Of a stretch of DNA of 64,000 nt, positions 1 to 41,840 are shown piece by piece (position 1 is the stretch's first letter; the number at the start of each line of letters is the position of its first letter). Both the position numbers and the translations under genes were made by a program. Source of the stretch: Cloeon dipterum. Its lineage: Eukaryota > Arthropoda > Insecta > Ephemeroptera > Baetidae. The notes below the pieces were generated by a model, which saw only the letters and a list, made by a program, of their open reading frames with translations, ran no database searches and was not told the origin of the DNA. Location of the stretch: the NCBI RefSeq assembly GCF_949628265.1, contig NC_088788.1, positions 32,164,335-32,228,334 of the forward strand, written 5' to 3'.

Positions 1-1950
1 GCGGCCGGCGCGCTTTTCCAATTAATATTATGATTATTTTCTCCCATGCAATCTGTGCCGGCGTTTATTCTGCCGATCACACGCCGTGATAAGAATTCAG
101 AGTTTTGCGTGGAAACGTAATTTATAAACAAGGAGAGAGTTTATTACCGCGGCCGAGGTGCTGCCGGCTCTTTCCAAATCAGACCCCCGCAGACAAATAA
201 ATGTTATCAAGCAAAGAGTGTTACAGGATGCACATAAATTAACACGCGCGATGTGCAGCGGCTGAATTTATTCGCCCAGCGCCACCTGCCAAGTGCGTAT
301 GTGCGCTCATCTCATCGCGGATTCCGGCACTCGAAAAATTATCTAATCGCCATTCACAATGCGCGCAACTCGCTGTCAGCCCAGATCTAATAAGCGTATT
401 TCGCAATTAAAATTCGATCGCGGCAGCTGTCCGAGATAATAACAATTTGTTTAATTCAAGGCACAGAGAGTCTTATCCAAAATGGCCGCCGAGAGCTCAT
501 CGAAATAGCCGTCGTTAAATTTAATGAACGGCTCCTTATTTAAGCGCGTATTACAGCGAATAGGACGTGATGGGAATTAAATTTCGAGCCGCGCGCAGTG
601 GCACAAAGGTCCTGCCGGCTGCATACACGCCCAGGGGCATCAGCCTGCAGCTTCCTCCGCGCGCGCAACCGATGTGTGTGTGTTTTTCGGAGAGTGATTT
701 ATATTTTCCGAGAATGCCCACTCTACTTCGCCAGCAAAACTGTGTATAATTGCGAGCTTTAACGAATTGTCCGTGGAAATTTATGAACGCATTTCTTCCT
801 ACACGACCGATTATTATTGCTGCGCGCGGTTAGAAAACGTGAACACAAAGCCTTACAGCGCATTTGCAAGCCCACTGTCCGCGTGCAGCGTAAATCATCT
901 CTTGGTCCACTTGTTTGACTTGAGTGCTCACATAATTTGTACGCAGATGTTACTTTATCTCTGTAATTGACGTTCTCTCGTAAATTTCCGCTACTTGCTA
1001 ATTAGCCATACGATATAACAATAAATGTTCGATTTAAGAATTTTTATGTAAAAAGGATTGGATGATCAAATATAAAATTAGCTATATTTACCAACAACTC
1101 CAAACCACGCACAAAGTAATTTTCCTTTTCTTGCGCACTTTTTTCTATTTCATTGTAAGCTCAAATTTAAAAAATAATTAATAGTAAACAAAGAAGAAAA
1201 CAATCTCATTTCAATCTGGACCCTTTTGAAATTCGAGGTGTGTCCTCGAAAGGGAATCCGCTTACTTCCCAATTACAAACTGGCATTATTGTCTTGGCAT
1301 CGGGCAATTGCAAAATCAAATTGAAAGCTGCCTGTCAAAGATCACTCACGGGCTGCGTCGAAATCGACACTATTTTCACAGCAGGCAGAGAGCAGCTTTC
1401 GAGATGAAATTTTCACCGCGTGCGAGTGAGTCACACAAACACAAACACAGACACTGCTCATTTCTCATTCGGCACCAAGGGAAAGAAACTCATCCATTTC
1501 GCGCCGGGCAGATCAGACAATGCCGGTGATAAATTCAAATGCGGAGCGCAAACAATCGCGCGGGCAACTCCGCCTGCAGGAACAGAATTGAATTGGAAAA
1601 CGGCGAGAAATTGAAATGCGACGTGCAGTGAGCCAATTTAGATGCGCTCGAGATTAGCGCGAGCGAGCGAGCAAACGCGCGAGATGAATTGTGCTCTGTG
1701 TGTGTTTGTCGCGTGTTCGCTGCCGTTTTTGCCTTCGCGGTGCGTTTGACCTGCGCTGACCCTGGCCGGCTGGGCTGCGCCGGCGGATAACTGTTCGCGC
1801 TGCGCTGCTAGCGAGCGGACTAGCGGACCGACTTGGTCAGCAGCAGCCACCGACCAGGTCACCGGGTAGGTGGTCCCCCGCGAAAAACTAAATCACGCAA
1901 TCCATTGCCAGATTCGTGGCCTAATGGCTCGATTAAATACATCTAAGATA
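1..1950. other. grh intron or 5' region, no recognisable gene
   Basis: CpG-containing non-coding DNA upstream of the first visible grh exon. The short open frames here show no codon signature or known motif. A GC-rich block at about 1640-1875 ends in a GTAGGT donor-like sequence and could be an untranslated first exon of a grh isoform, but nothing in the sequence confirms this. Confidence 0.5.
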
Positions 1951-1954
1951 AAAT

Positions 1955-4030
1955 AAAATTTGCGCAACCTTCTCAAGAACACTCTGAAGGAAATTAAGCA
2001 TCATTTAATTCTTTCTGAGAGATTTCACAGATAATTTTTCTAAATATCCGGGTAAAAATACTGAAAGAGATGAAGTCTTAGAAATTTTCAACGAATGTAA
2101 GAAGTATTACAGAGGTTTATGCAGAGTAAAGAAGTCTCTCTTCATTGATAAAAGTGATGAAAAAATAATTCAGGACTCCGAGAAGTTTTGTTTTAAATTA
2201 CTGAATAAAAATTGTGATACTACGCAAGTCAATAATGTTCCTATGCATGAATGGGAGGCTCATTTTGGAGCGATTTACAACAATGCCAAATTAAGCGCAT
2301 CAGATTCTCTAAATCTAAAAGACCTTTTAATAAATTACACTAAAAATCCTACTGTTAAATGGTTCCTAGAAGATGAAGTAAATTTATCTATTAAGGAACT
2401 AAAAATTAAGAAAGCACCAGGGCTTGACTTGGTAACAAATAAATGTTTGAAAGAGTTAAACGTAGTTTTAAATAGTGAACTAACGAAATTTTATAATATA
2501 TGCCTTCAGAATGGTATTTTTCCCGATTCCTGGAAACTCTCTAATTTGAAGCTTTTATTTAAAAACAAAGGTAGTCCGGAGGATGTAAACAATTATAGAG
2601 GGATCAATTTATCCTCCTCTATGTTTAATCTTTTGGACAAAATGCTTAACAAACGTTTGTATTCCTCTCTAATCAGCTATATTCCATTAAATCAATTCGG
2701 CTTTATTAAAGGGAAATCTACTGTACAAGCTGTAAATTTACTTATTCAACATATTCACTCAACAGTAATTGTAAATAAGAGACCCCTGTACGCTTTATTT
2801 TTAGATTTACAAAAAGCATTCGATTCTATTAGTAGAACATTTATCTTTAAGAAAGTCGTAGATACAAAAATCTTTTCTTTTGAAGAGCTAAACTTGCTTG
2901 CAGAAATTCTTGACGTAAATTTTCTATTAATTAATGATGGTATTTCCGTTTCTGAAGAAATTTTACAGTCAAACGGGGTTAAACAAGGAGGGTGCATGTC
3001 ACCCTTCCTGTTCATTTTTGCTATCAGTGATATTAACGATATTATGAAAGATTTCCCTGGCGTTAAATGCATTTTGTATGCAGATGATATTGTACTTTTA
3101 AGTGAAAATTTAAATGATTTTTCCATTTTACTGCCCAGAATTACAGACTACCTAGCTATAAGATGTTTAAAATTAAACGAAAAGAAATGCCAAGTCATGA
3201 AATTTAGAGCCGGTGGTCATGGTCGTTATAGCAAAGTAGATTTGAACTGGGAAAAACAGAATAAAATTACCTTCTGCTCTTCAATTAATTATCTAGGAGT
3301 CACTTTCCAAACTGCAGGTGTATGTTTTAGTAAACATATTGATAAGAGAGTTAAAGCCTCAATATTTGCTACAGGCAAAATTAAAAATTTGTCAAAAAGT
3401 TCTATTGTTACAGCCAAAAAATTATTTGATTTAGCTATTTCTCCTGTTGCCTCATATGGTATTGAAGCTGTCTGGAAATACTTGACTTTAAAAGACTTAA
3501 ATAATCTTGAATGTGCTAAGTCTAGATTTTTTAAGAAAGCCTTATGTGTCGATAAGAGAATGAAATCAAGATTTGTATATGATCTAGTTGAGACTGATTA
3601 TTTTGTAAATGACTTAAAGACAAAATTCTCCCTGCCGGACACACCTGTTTATATTAAATTCTTGGATAATATGATGCATAAAAAACAAAATATTCACCCT
3701 AATTTTTACAGTACCCCAGCTATGACAAACAAGAACTGGTGGCTACCCTATTGTAAAGATCGAAGTGTTTTTACGAGATACTCTTTCCATGGTTATCATT
3801 TTCTGTTATGTAAAGACAAACGTTTCCATCTAGATGTTTCTGCTAATTGTGTTTGCCAATTCTGCGATGAAAGCGGTATAGACATGTATCATTTCCTCAA
3901 TTGTAAAAATAATACAACTACCTTATTTCAAGCTGCTAAATATAAGAAATTGCAGTTAAATAATATCGTTATATAATGTACTCTGTGTTGTACACCGTTG
4001 GTGTCTAATATAATAAATAATAATAATTCT
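1955..4030 (+). mobile_element. 5'-truncated non-LTR (LINE-type) retrotransposon in a grh intron
   Basis: The element carries one long reverse-transcriptase frame (see the CDS at 2009-3976), a short 3' UTR containing CTCTGTGTTGTACACCGTTGGTGTCTA-type sequence (3979-4008), and an AT-rich (TAA)n-like tail at about 4007-4028 with an AATAAA at 4012-4017. No endonuclease-coding region is visible upstream, so the copy is probably 5'-truncated, the usual outcome of target-primed reverse transcription. The 5' boundary is uncertain: coding resemblance fades near 1960-2009. It lies in the sense direction and ends about 170 bp before the grh exon at 4203. Confidence 0.88.
2009..3976 (+). CDS. Reverse transcriptase of a non-LTR retrotransposon (5'-truncated ORF)
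   Basis: From the first ATG at 2243 the frame encodes 577 residues; it is open back to 2009 with convincing coding sequence (RDFTDNFSKYPGKNTERDEV), so the true N-terminus is upstream and missing or frameshifted. RT fingerprints in order: the KKAPGLD block early on, YRGINLSSSMFNLLDKML, QFGFIKGKSTVQAV, LFLDLQKAFDSI (catalytic Asp), NGVKQGGCMSPFLF, and the YADD active-site box in CILYADDIVLLSE. The C-terminus carries a Cys/His cluster, CQFCDESGIDMYHFLNC, typical of LINE C-terminal zinc knuckles. No internal stop or frameshift is seen in these 577 codons, so the copy is relatively young. No apurinic-type endonuclease domain is visible. The family looks like the Jockey/CR1 group, but I cannot assign a clade. 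Confidence 0.93.
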   Translation, partial: FFLRDFTDNFSKYPGKNTERDEVLEIFNECKKYYRGLCRVKKSLFIDKSDEKIIQDSEKFCFKLLNKNCDTTQVNNVPMHEWEAHFGAIYNNAKLSASDSLNLKDLLINYTKNPTVKWFLEDEVNLSIKELKIKKAPGLDLVTNKCLKELNVVLNSELTKFYNICLQNGIFPDSWKLSNLKLLFKNKGSPEDVNNYRGINLSSSMFNLLDKMLNKRLYSSLISYIPLNQFGFIKGKSTVQAVNLLIQHIHSTVIVNKRPLYALFLDLQKAFDSISRTFIFKKVVDTKIFSFEELNLLAEILDVNFLLINDGISVSEEILQSNGVKQGGCMSPFLFIFAISDINDIMKDFPGVKCILYADDIVLLSENLNDFSILLPRITDYLAIRCLKLNEKKCQVMKFRAGGHGRYSKVDLNWEKQNKITFCSSINYLGVTFQTAGVCFSKHIDKRVKASIFATGKIKNLSKSSIVTAKKLFDLAISPVASYGIEAVWKYLTLKDLNNLECAKSRFFKKALCVDKRMKSRFVYDLVETDYFVNDLKTKFSLPDTPVYIKFLDNMMHKKQNIHPNFYSTPAMTNKNWWLPYCKDRSVFTRYSFHGYHFLLCKDKRFHLDVSANCVCQFCDESGIDMYHFLNCKNNTTTLFQAAKYKKLQLNNIVI

Positions 4031-4202
4031 TTTAGAAGATGTTAACTTAAAAATTGAACTGTAAAAATCGTTGGAATGAGTTTCCTTGCAAAGATGAAAT
4101 TGATTATTTGAAAAACACATGTGTATAAATGCCATTGATTTTTAATTGTTTGATCAAAAATAATGTAATTAGTTACTAACAAATAATTTCTTTTGATTAC
4201 AG

Positions 4203-35903
<31,701 letters not shown>

Positions 35904-36970
35904 CCTGTGTAGCGCAGCGCTATTAGTGCCATTAACTCCCGTATAACACCCTGATATGCATTATTTGATACGAAAAGAAGAAGCATCGAAAATCAAACGC
36001 TGTGATTCGACGATGAAATTCGCACACAAATTTTCCGGTCCGAGAGCCAATCGAACAAACTCACACGACTCGACGAGAGTACAAAAACAAAAGATTTTGT
36101 CTTTTGCACACAGAGAATTTGTGTTTATCGACGATGATTTTGTCTCATTTTTTATAAATATACACCTAAGTTGTTAATTTAAAACGAAAGGCTATTTTGT
36201 GTACACATTGTGTTTTTACAAGTTGTAGTTGTGTAAAAATTAATGCTCAATAAGAAGTGTTTGCATGCTTAGTTTTAATTATGGAGCTGACGCGAAGGAA
36301 AATATTGTACTAAATGAAAGGCGTTCGGGGCGGTGGATTTCTCAATGAACAATCAACGGCTCAAATGCCAACTGTATAGTGTTTGCTCAAATTCTCTCGC
36401 AAACGAAATTCTGCTAAAGATTGTTGCGGGCCAAGCTCGCGTTTATTTGGATCTTGCGCTGTTTTCTGTGATTTTTAAGGTTTTCATTTGTCTAATCAGT
36501 ATCGGCGTCAGCAGCTGGGAAAAAATTAAATGAGACCGTCTTTGTCAAATCCACCGCCGAAATTTTTAACTCTCTATGCTCTATGAGAATGAAAAGTCGT
36601 AAGAGGAAAAAAAGAAACAAAAATGTTTTGTGTTAATTTATTTGATCTCAAGTGAAAAGAATCCAATCAAACTCAAAAGTGTAAATCAAAATCAGACCTG
36701 ATTGTGCTCAAGTAATATCAAACTCATTCATAGACGCACTCAAGGCGTAGCGCTCCTTGCCAACACCAACAATGATCCGATTGTTGCTCACAATAATCAA
36801 AATGTAATGAACAGGACAAATATTGTATTCTCGTTTGCCATCCGCCTCTCCCTCTCTAGATAATTTCGTATGTACAGCTCTCTCATCTGCCTAACCCTTT
36901 GTACAATTAATTATTTTTTGACACGATGTATTTTGTATGGATTTAAATAAAAAATATCAACCCCTGTCGC
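35904..36970 (+). other. grh: grh 3' untranslated region (proximal estimate)
   Basis: Begins after the TGA at 35901-35903. An AATAAA lies at 36946-36951. Further AATAAA hexamers at 37339-37344 and 38303-38308 could serve longer 3' UTRs, which would explain the AT-rich gene-free stretch that follows. No coding feature is seen. The end point is inferred from the hexamer only. Confidence 0.45.
36946..36951 (+). promoter_or_regulatory. grh: Candidate grh poly(A) signal
   Basis: The canonical AATAAA hexamer about 1.04 kb after the grh stop codon; the first good hexamer on this strand. Confidence 0.4.
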
Positions 36971-39717
36971 AATATAATTGTTATAGGGCAGGCCGCGCAG
37001 CAACACAAAACACGTATATTAATTAATGTAACAAATTGGGCCAGCCAACAATGGATGATCGCGATCTCGAGCAGTGCCCTCGTCGTTATTATTTTTTGTT
37101 TTAACTATATATTTTGCATGATGTGTACTCTCTGTGCCATTTTTACACTCACGATCCAATGTAAACACAATACACACGACACACTTCACTTGTTTGTTTT
37201 CTTAACTTCACTGCCCGCCAACAATCGAGTAGCAACAATGAATATGTTTTGTAATAGTAGTGTAACTGGTAGCAACTTCCGGCCCGCCGGAAACTCATTT
37301 GAACCTGCGAATCTGGTGTTGAAATCAAAACGATCACAAATAAACTGCCTTGGGGATTCTGTTGTACTTAAATGATCAAACCTTTCTGTTTTTATTTTCT
37401 ATAACCCACATAATTTTCTTCATTCTATACATACTGTTTGTTAAACTCATGATCGCTCTCATGATACTAAAATATACGAAATATTCCACCTCTCGCCATG
37501 ACTTTTTAGACAATTAATTGTTATAAAGCTAAACGGCGTTAAAGTAAATGAAAAATGAAGAAATCATTTTCGTACGCAACGAATCAAGTTTCGATACTTC
37601 TTGAGAAATGCTATTAAAAATATTCTAAAATAAGCAAAGCAAAGTTGCAAAATGAATGAAATATTTTTAAAATTTTTAATATAATAATAAATTATAGCAG
37701 GGTCCAGGAAATTTTTATTTTCCCACAAAGAATTTTCGTGATGTTAGGAGCAATTTTTCACTCTTTGAAAATAGCTCACTTAAGAAAGGATGGTGTTTTA
37801 TGGCTTAGTAGCATTTAGAAAATCTCTATCACAGAGTGACTCGAGCTGTCGAATTCGTTGCTAGTTTCTCTTTTCGTTTGCAATCTGAAATTAGTGTAGG
37901 CGGACGTTTTCAACGATCGGGCTCATTCAAATTTCTCTGCAGCTAATACTGTGGTTAAGAATTTTGTTTTATGAGGTTAAGTACTGCTGATCAGGCTTGC
38001 GGGGCCAAACCCCCTGCTGTACAGTGTGAGGGCGTGTGATATTATTTTCTTATTAGCCGTCCATACTTGTTAATTTTCTTATGTTTGTTTATTCTCACCT
38101 TAAAAATGTACATACATGTATGTTAAAAAAAGTTTGTCAAAACAAATTTTAAAAAAATGGTACATAGTTGCCATTGTAAAATTGATTTATAACAATTATA
38201 ATCTAAACAAATTGGAGTGTGCCCAAGTCTAGGTCATATTATCCCAAGCTGCCTTTTAAAAGAAACAAAATTGTAATAATTAAGTCGTACGCCGTAGTGA
38301 CCAATAAACGACCGAATAATAATAATTATTGTACATAATTAAGTTACAAAAAATATCAAGCGATTTATATGATCATGTATTTGTATGATAATTGAAAAAG
38401 GTGAAATTGTGCTTTTCGTGTCTTCGCTGGATTTCATTGTCTGACGCAAGTTATGGTTCGCGCGGTTTGCCACTCGAACGATATGTTTATGTTGGTATCG
38501 TGCCTCATTTCTTTTCCGTTGGCAACAGTGCTCAGTGCTTTAGCTTTAAAGACAACAGAGAAGCAAAACTCAAGGCTGCTCACGTCGTCTGCTCATCGTA
38601 GCTCTGCAAATTTCCCAATATTTGGTTGACGTAATCGACTGTTTTGCAAGACACCCGTCAGATTTTCGTCTTTAAAGGATAGATTGCCTTTAAGTCCGAG
38701 ACTGAGGTGAAGAGGACATCCACGATACTGGTAAAATGCTTGCGCCACTTACTGGCCTACTCTTAGCGTGTTGCTTTGTTTTTCGCTTGGTTAGGTCGTA
38801 ATTTAACCATTTATCCGGCTGTAGATGCGTTTTACTATTGAATTTATCGACGGGGGGTTTCCATGGATGTCCGAATATGCCTCGTGGAAGTGACGGTGCT
38901 TTTCGAATACACAGCTGTGAGTCGGAATCGTAATCATGTCGCCTGACTTGAGGCTCCAACGCGGGTTGATTAATGTGACGCAATCTGGGAAGCTCATTGC
39001 AACTAACTATCAACATTATAGCAATAATAGCTGCAAGACTTGCTTCTGGTGATTCAACTTTTTGTTGTCACAGCTTATGTATGTATGTTTTGTCAGAAAA
39101 AATATCAAATGTACTGTATTTATGTTAAATAATTATAATTATTTAAAAAAGAAAAGAGAAACTTTGTCTCATTTTATGAAAATAGTTAAAGATGGTGATG
39201 CAACGCCCTAATCTAACAATTTTTTATTGGGTATGTTGATGCTTTCCGCATTATATCTTAGTAAGATCATTTTGATAATCGTTTGATAAGCCGAGGATAT
39301 TGGTCATTTTAAGAACTTAAAAAGGCAATTATTATTAACCTCTACGATAACTTTACTTAATAAGCTAAAAATAAAATTCCTTATATATCAATATATTTAT
39401 ATATATCTATCGACTGTTTGATATTGTTGTTTGTGCGTGCGGGAAGGCACATTTTGACAGCAAAAGAAAACAATTTTTTAAAATAAATTTAGTGATCAAA
39501 ATAATAATATAATTTATGTAGATTATTATTATAAAGTAAATTACGCTGCACCAAGTATGAAATATTAATTTAGAACTCACAGGAAGTTTTGAAAAATTAT
39601 TATCTTTACCGTTCCATTTCTGCTAAGGCCAAACTATCAGGGAAATCTCACGCTCTTTTTTTTCTTGATGATTATTCGTTTAATTTTGCTAATTAATATT
39701 CAATCTTATGGTTACAG
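36971..39717. other. Region between grh and the bZIP gene
   Basis: Mostly AT-rich DNA. It may include distal grh 3' UTR (AATAAA at 37339 and 38303) and the unseen 5' untranslated exon of the bZIP gene. A minus-strand open frame at 38690-39016 is discussed as a weak finding. No secure gene. Confidence 0.45.
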
Positions 39718-39751
39718 CCTGTCCACGTGACACGTTTTAACTGCTAGCAAG

Positions 39752-40166
39752 ATGGGAAAGAACACCTACAAAGACGAAGACGAATACCGACGGCGCCGTG
39801 AGCGCAACAATGAGGCGGTGAAGAAGAGCAGAGTGAAAAGTAAATTGCGTAGCCAGGCCACGCATGAAAGAGTTCAACAACTGCAAATGGAGAACACTAA
39901 ATTAGAGGAAAAGATTGGCTTCTTGGCGTCCGAGGTTGAATTTTTGAAAGACATGCTCTGCGCAAATCATTCAGGTAAGAAATTGTTTTTTTCGACCATG
40001 CTTTATCATCTCCTCTTTTCACTGAAATTTGAAGGGTAAATTGGTTGCAGACATCAAAACTGAAGACAGCAACAGGGTGCAAAGTATGCTGAATGATGAA
40101 ATGCAGCAGGACCATTCGACGGGACACAACAACCCTCCCACAGGGAACAGGAGACTTCGCAAATAG
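39752..40166 (+). CDS. Irbp18: C/EBP-gamma-like bZIP transcription factor
   Basis: Two coding exons, 39752-39974 and 40051-40166, joined across a 76-nt GT-AG intron in phase 1, give 112 residues. The basic region (residues 12-31) reads YRRRRERNNEAVKKSRVKSK, the C/EBP-type RxxRNNxAVKKSR signature. The zipper has leucines at 44, 51, 58 and 65, exactly seven apart, followed by a short acidic and polar tail ending NRRLRK. It is small and lacks an activation domain, like vertebrate CEBPG and Drosophila Irbp18, which act as dimerising partners (for example with ATF4). The exon starts at 39718 after a TTACAG acceptor, so an upstream non-coding exon exists. The first ATG after it (AAGATGG) is taken as the start. 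Family assignment is firm; strict orthology to Irbp18 is inferred. Confidence 0.93.
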
Positions 40167-40531
40167 GTTTAAGGCAAAGTGCTAGATTGACTCTCTCTAT
40201 GTGAATTCAAAAGATCTTTTTTCGACTGCACATTTTCACAAGCATCATGTAACAAACCACTTTCAAAGTGGGCCATTTTCTGAAAGCATTTTGCCAATTT
40301 TTACAATTGAACTGTCTTTTCATTAATACCTTAGATTTTAACATGCTTCTAGAACTCCTGATTGAGCTCTATGTGACGCATTGGTGTGCAAATTAGAGAT
40401 CAATTCTTCATTAAATTTACTGTAATTTGCGTAGTACTTTACTCATTTAACCATGGAACTGTACTTGGTTAATACAAAGTTGGACCAGAACCACGCCTCC
40501 AAGGCCAGCGATGTGTTTGAAAAGTGGTAGA

Positions 40532-40537
40532 AATAAA
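40532..40537 (+). promoter_or_regulatory. Poly(A) signal of the bZIP gene
   Basis: AATAAA about 365 nt after the stop codon. The convergent coracle gene has its own candidate signal (TTTATT on the + strand) at about 40611, so the two 3' ends nearly meet. Confidence 0.45.
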
Positions 40538-41840
40538 TGGGTATAATTATACAAATTGAAATGTGTTGTTTTTGAAGAGAAAGAACACCAAATAATTGCT
40601 GCTAACATCATTTTATTGCAATTAAAGCATCTGCATTGAAGGCTTCAAAGATCTGCATGTGAGATTTCCAAACTGAGTTAATTTTGAAATGGTGCCTAAC
40701 TCATGTGAAACTCGTAGCAAAAGCTACATACTCGTTGATAAAAATCAACAGCGCGTGAAAGTAGTAACATGGTTGTAGATCAATGGCCGTTAAGAAGCAA
40801 TATTGAATCTGACGTGTGAATTAGTAACTTAACATAATGCTTTCCTTAACACTAATTTTAGCAAATTATCGAAGTCAACAAAATAACATTCGTTCAATAT
40901 ATATTATTTTATGAACACGCAGCCCCATCAACAAAGAATAACTAAAAATTTATATCAAAACTAAAAAAAGTAAAATATTCTTACAAGCTAAGAAGACTCA
41001 TTTGAAAAAAAGAGGAGGTAATTTCAAAGGAGGCTTGAAATGGTGAGTGAGACCGGAGTTAACGAAAAGAAGCATTAAGCTTATATTTGATAGATTCAAA
41101 GATTTCTGTTTGATGACAGTGATACATTATAATATGCACAATAAAATAGTTGATCTCCAGTAGTTAGCTGCACTATTAATCTTCCAAATATATTTAGTAT
41201 TTTATTATCTTGAATTGGTTAAATAGAACTCTCTAAAGTTCCTTTTTTTCCTTGTTTCAAAAATTATGCGGTTCACCATTCCATTTAGCAACAAATCCTT
41301 TCAACAACGTTCTTAGTGTGCTTAATAGGCACATCACTCACATTTCAAATTAATGAACGTGTCAATTTTGTCTTAGACATTAAGTGACAACACACGTAGC
41401 TGCACTCGTTTCCGTTTTGCTTAATAATCTCTCACACTCAAAGCTGTCTCTACACTGTTTGATACATAATATATCAATATTATAATTTCGTTTTGAGGTT
41501 GAAAGGAGTGCGAGGTGCAAAAGCACATGCTAAAAGTATAATAATTACATCATCTTCGTTAACTGGTAATATTTTTGATATTTCAACTGTAAACTATAGT
41601 GGAATCCTTTGCGTAAATGCTCGTCGTATTGAATTTGGTCCTAACATCATAACATGAAGTGAAATATCAGGAAAAGGCCGCCAGAAAAGCTGAGAAGCAA
41701 ATTTTCATCAGAAGTATAGCTGATTTTGAAAATTATCACGTTGTTTATTCTCCAATAATTGTGACCTGGAGTGCCTGCATACAGAGCGAATATCAAACAC
41801 AGTGAACAGGTTGAGAGAATAATTTTACACATACCAATGT
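40538..41840 (-). other. cora: Probable coracle 3' untranslated region / convergent spacer
   Basis: AT-rich non-coding DNA downstream of the coracle stop. Minus-strand AATAAA candidates (TTTATT on +) lie at 41744-41749 and near 40611. The true 3' end is not determinable here. Confidence 0.4.

Noticed and set aside
2755..3126. 123-codon minus-strand frame opposite the reverse transcriptase
   Set aside because: Shadow of the RT gene, whose + frame has all catalytic motifs.
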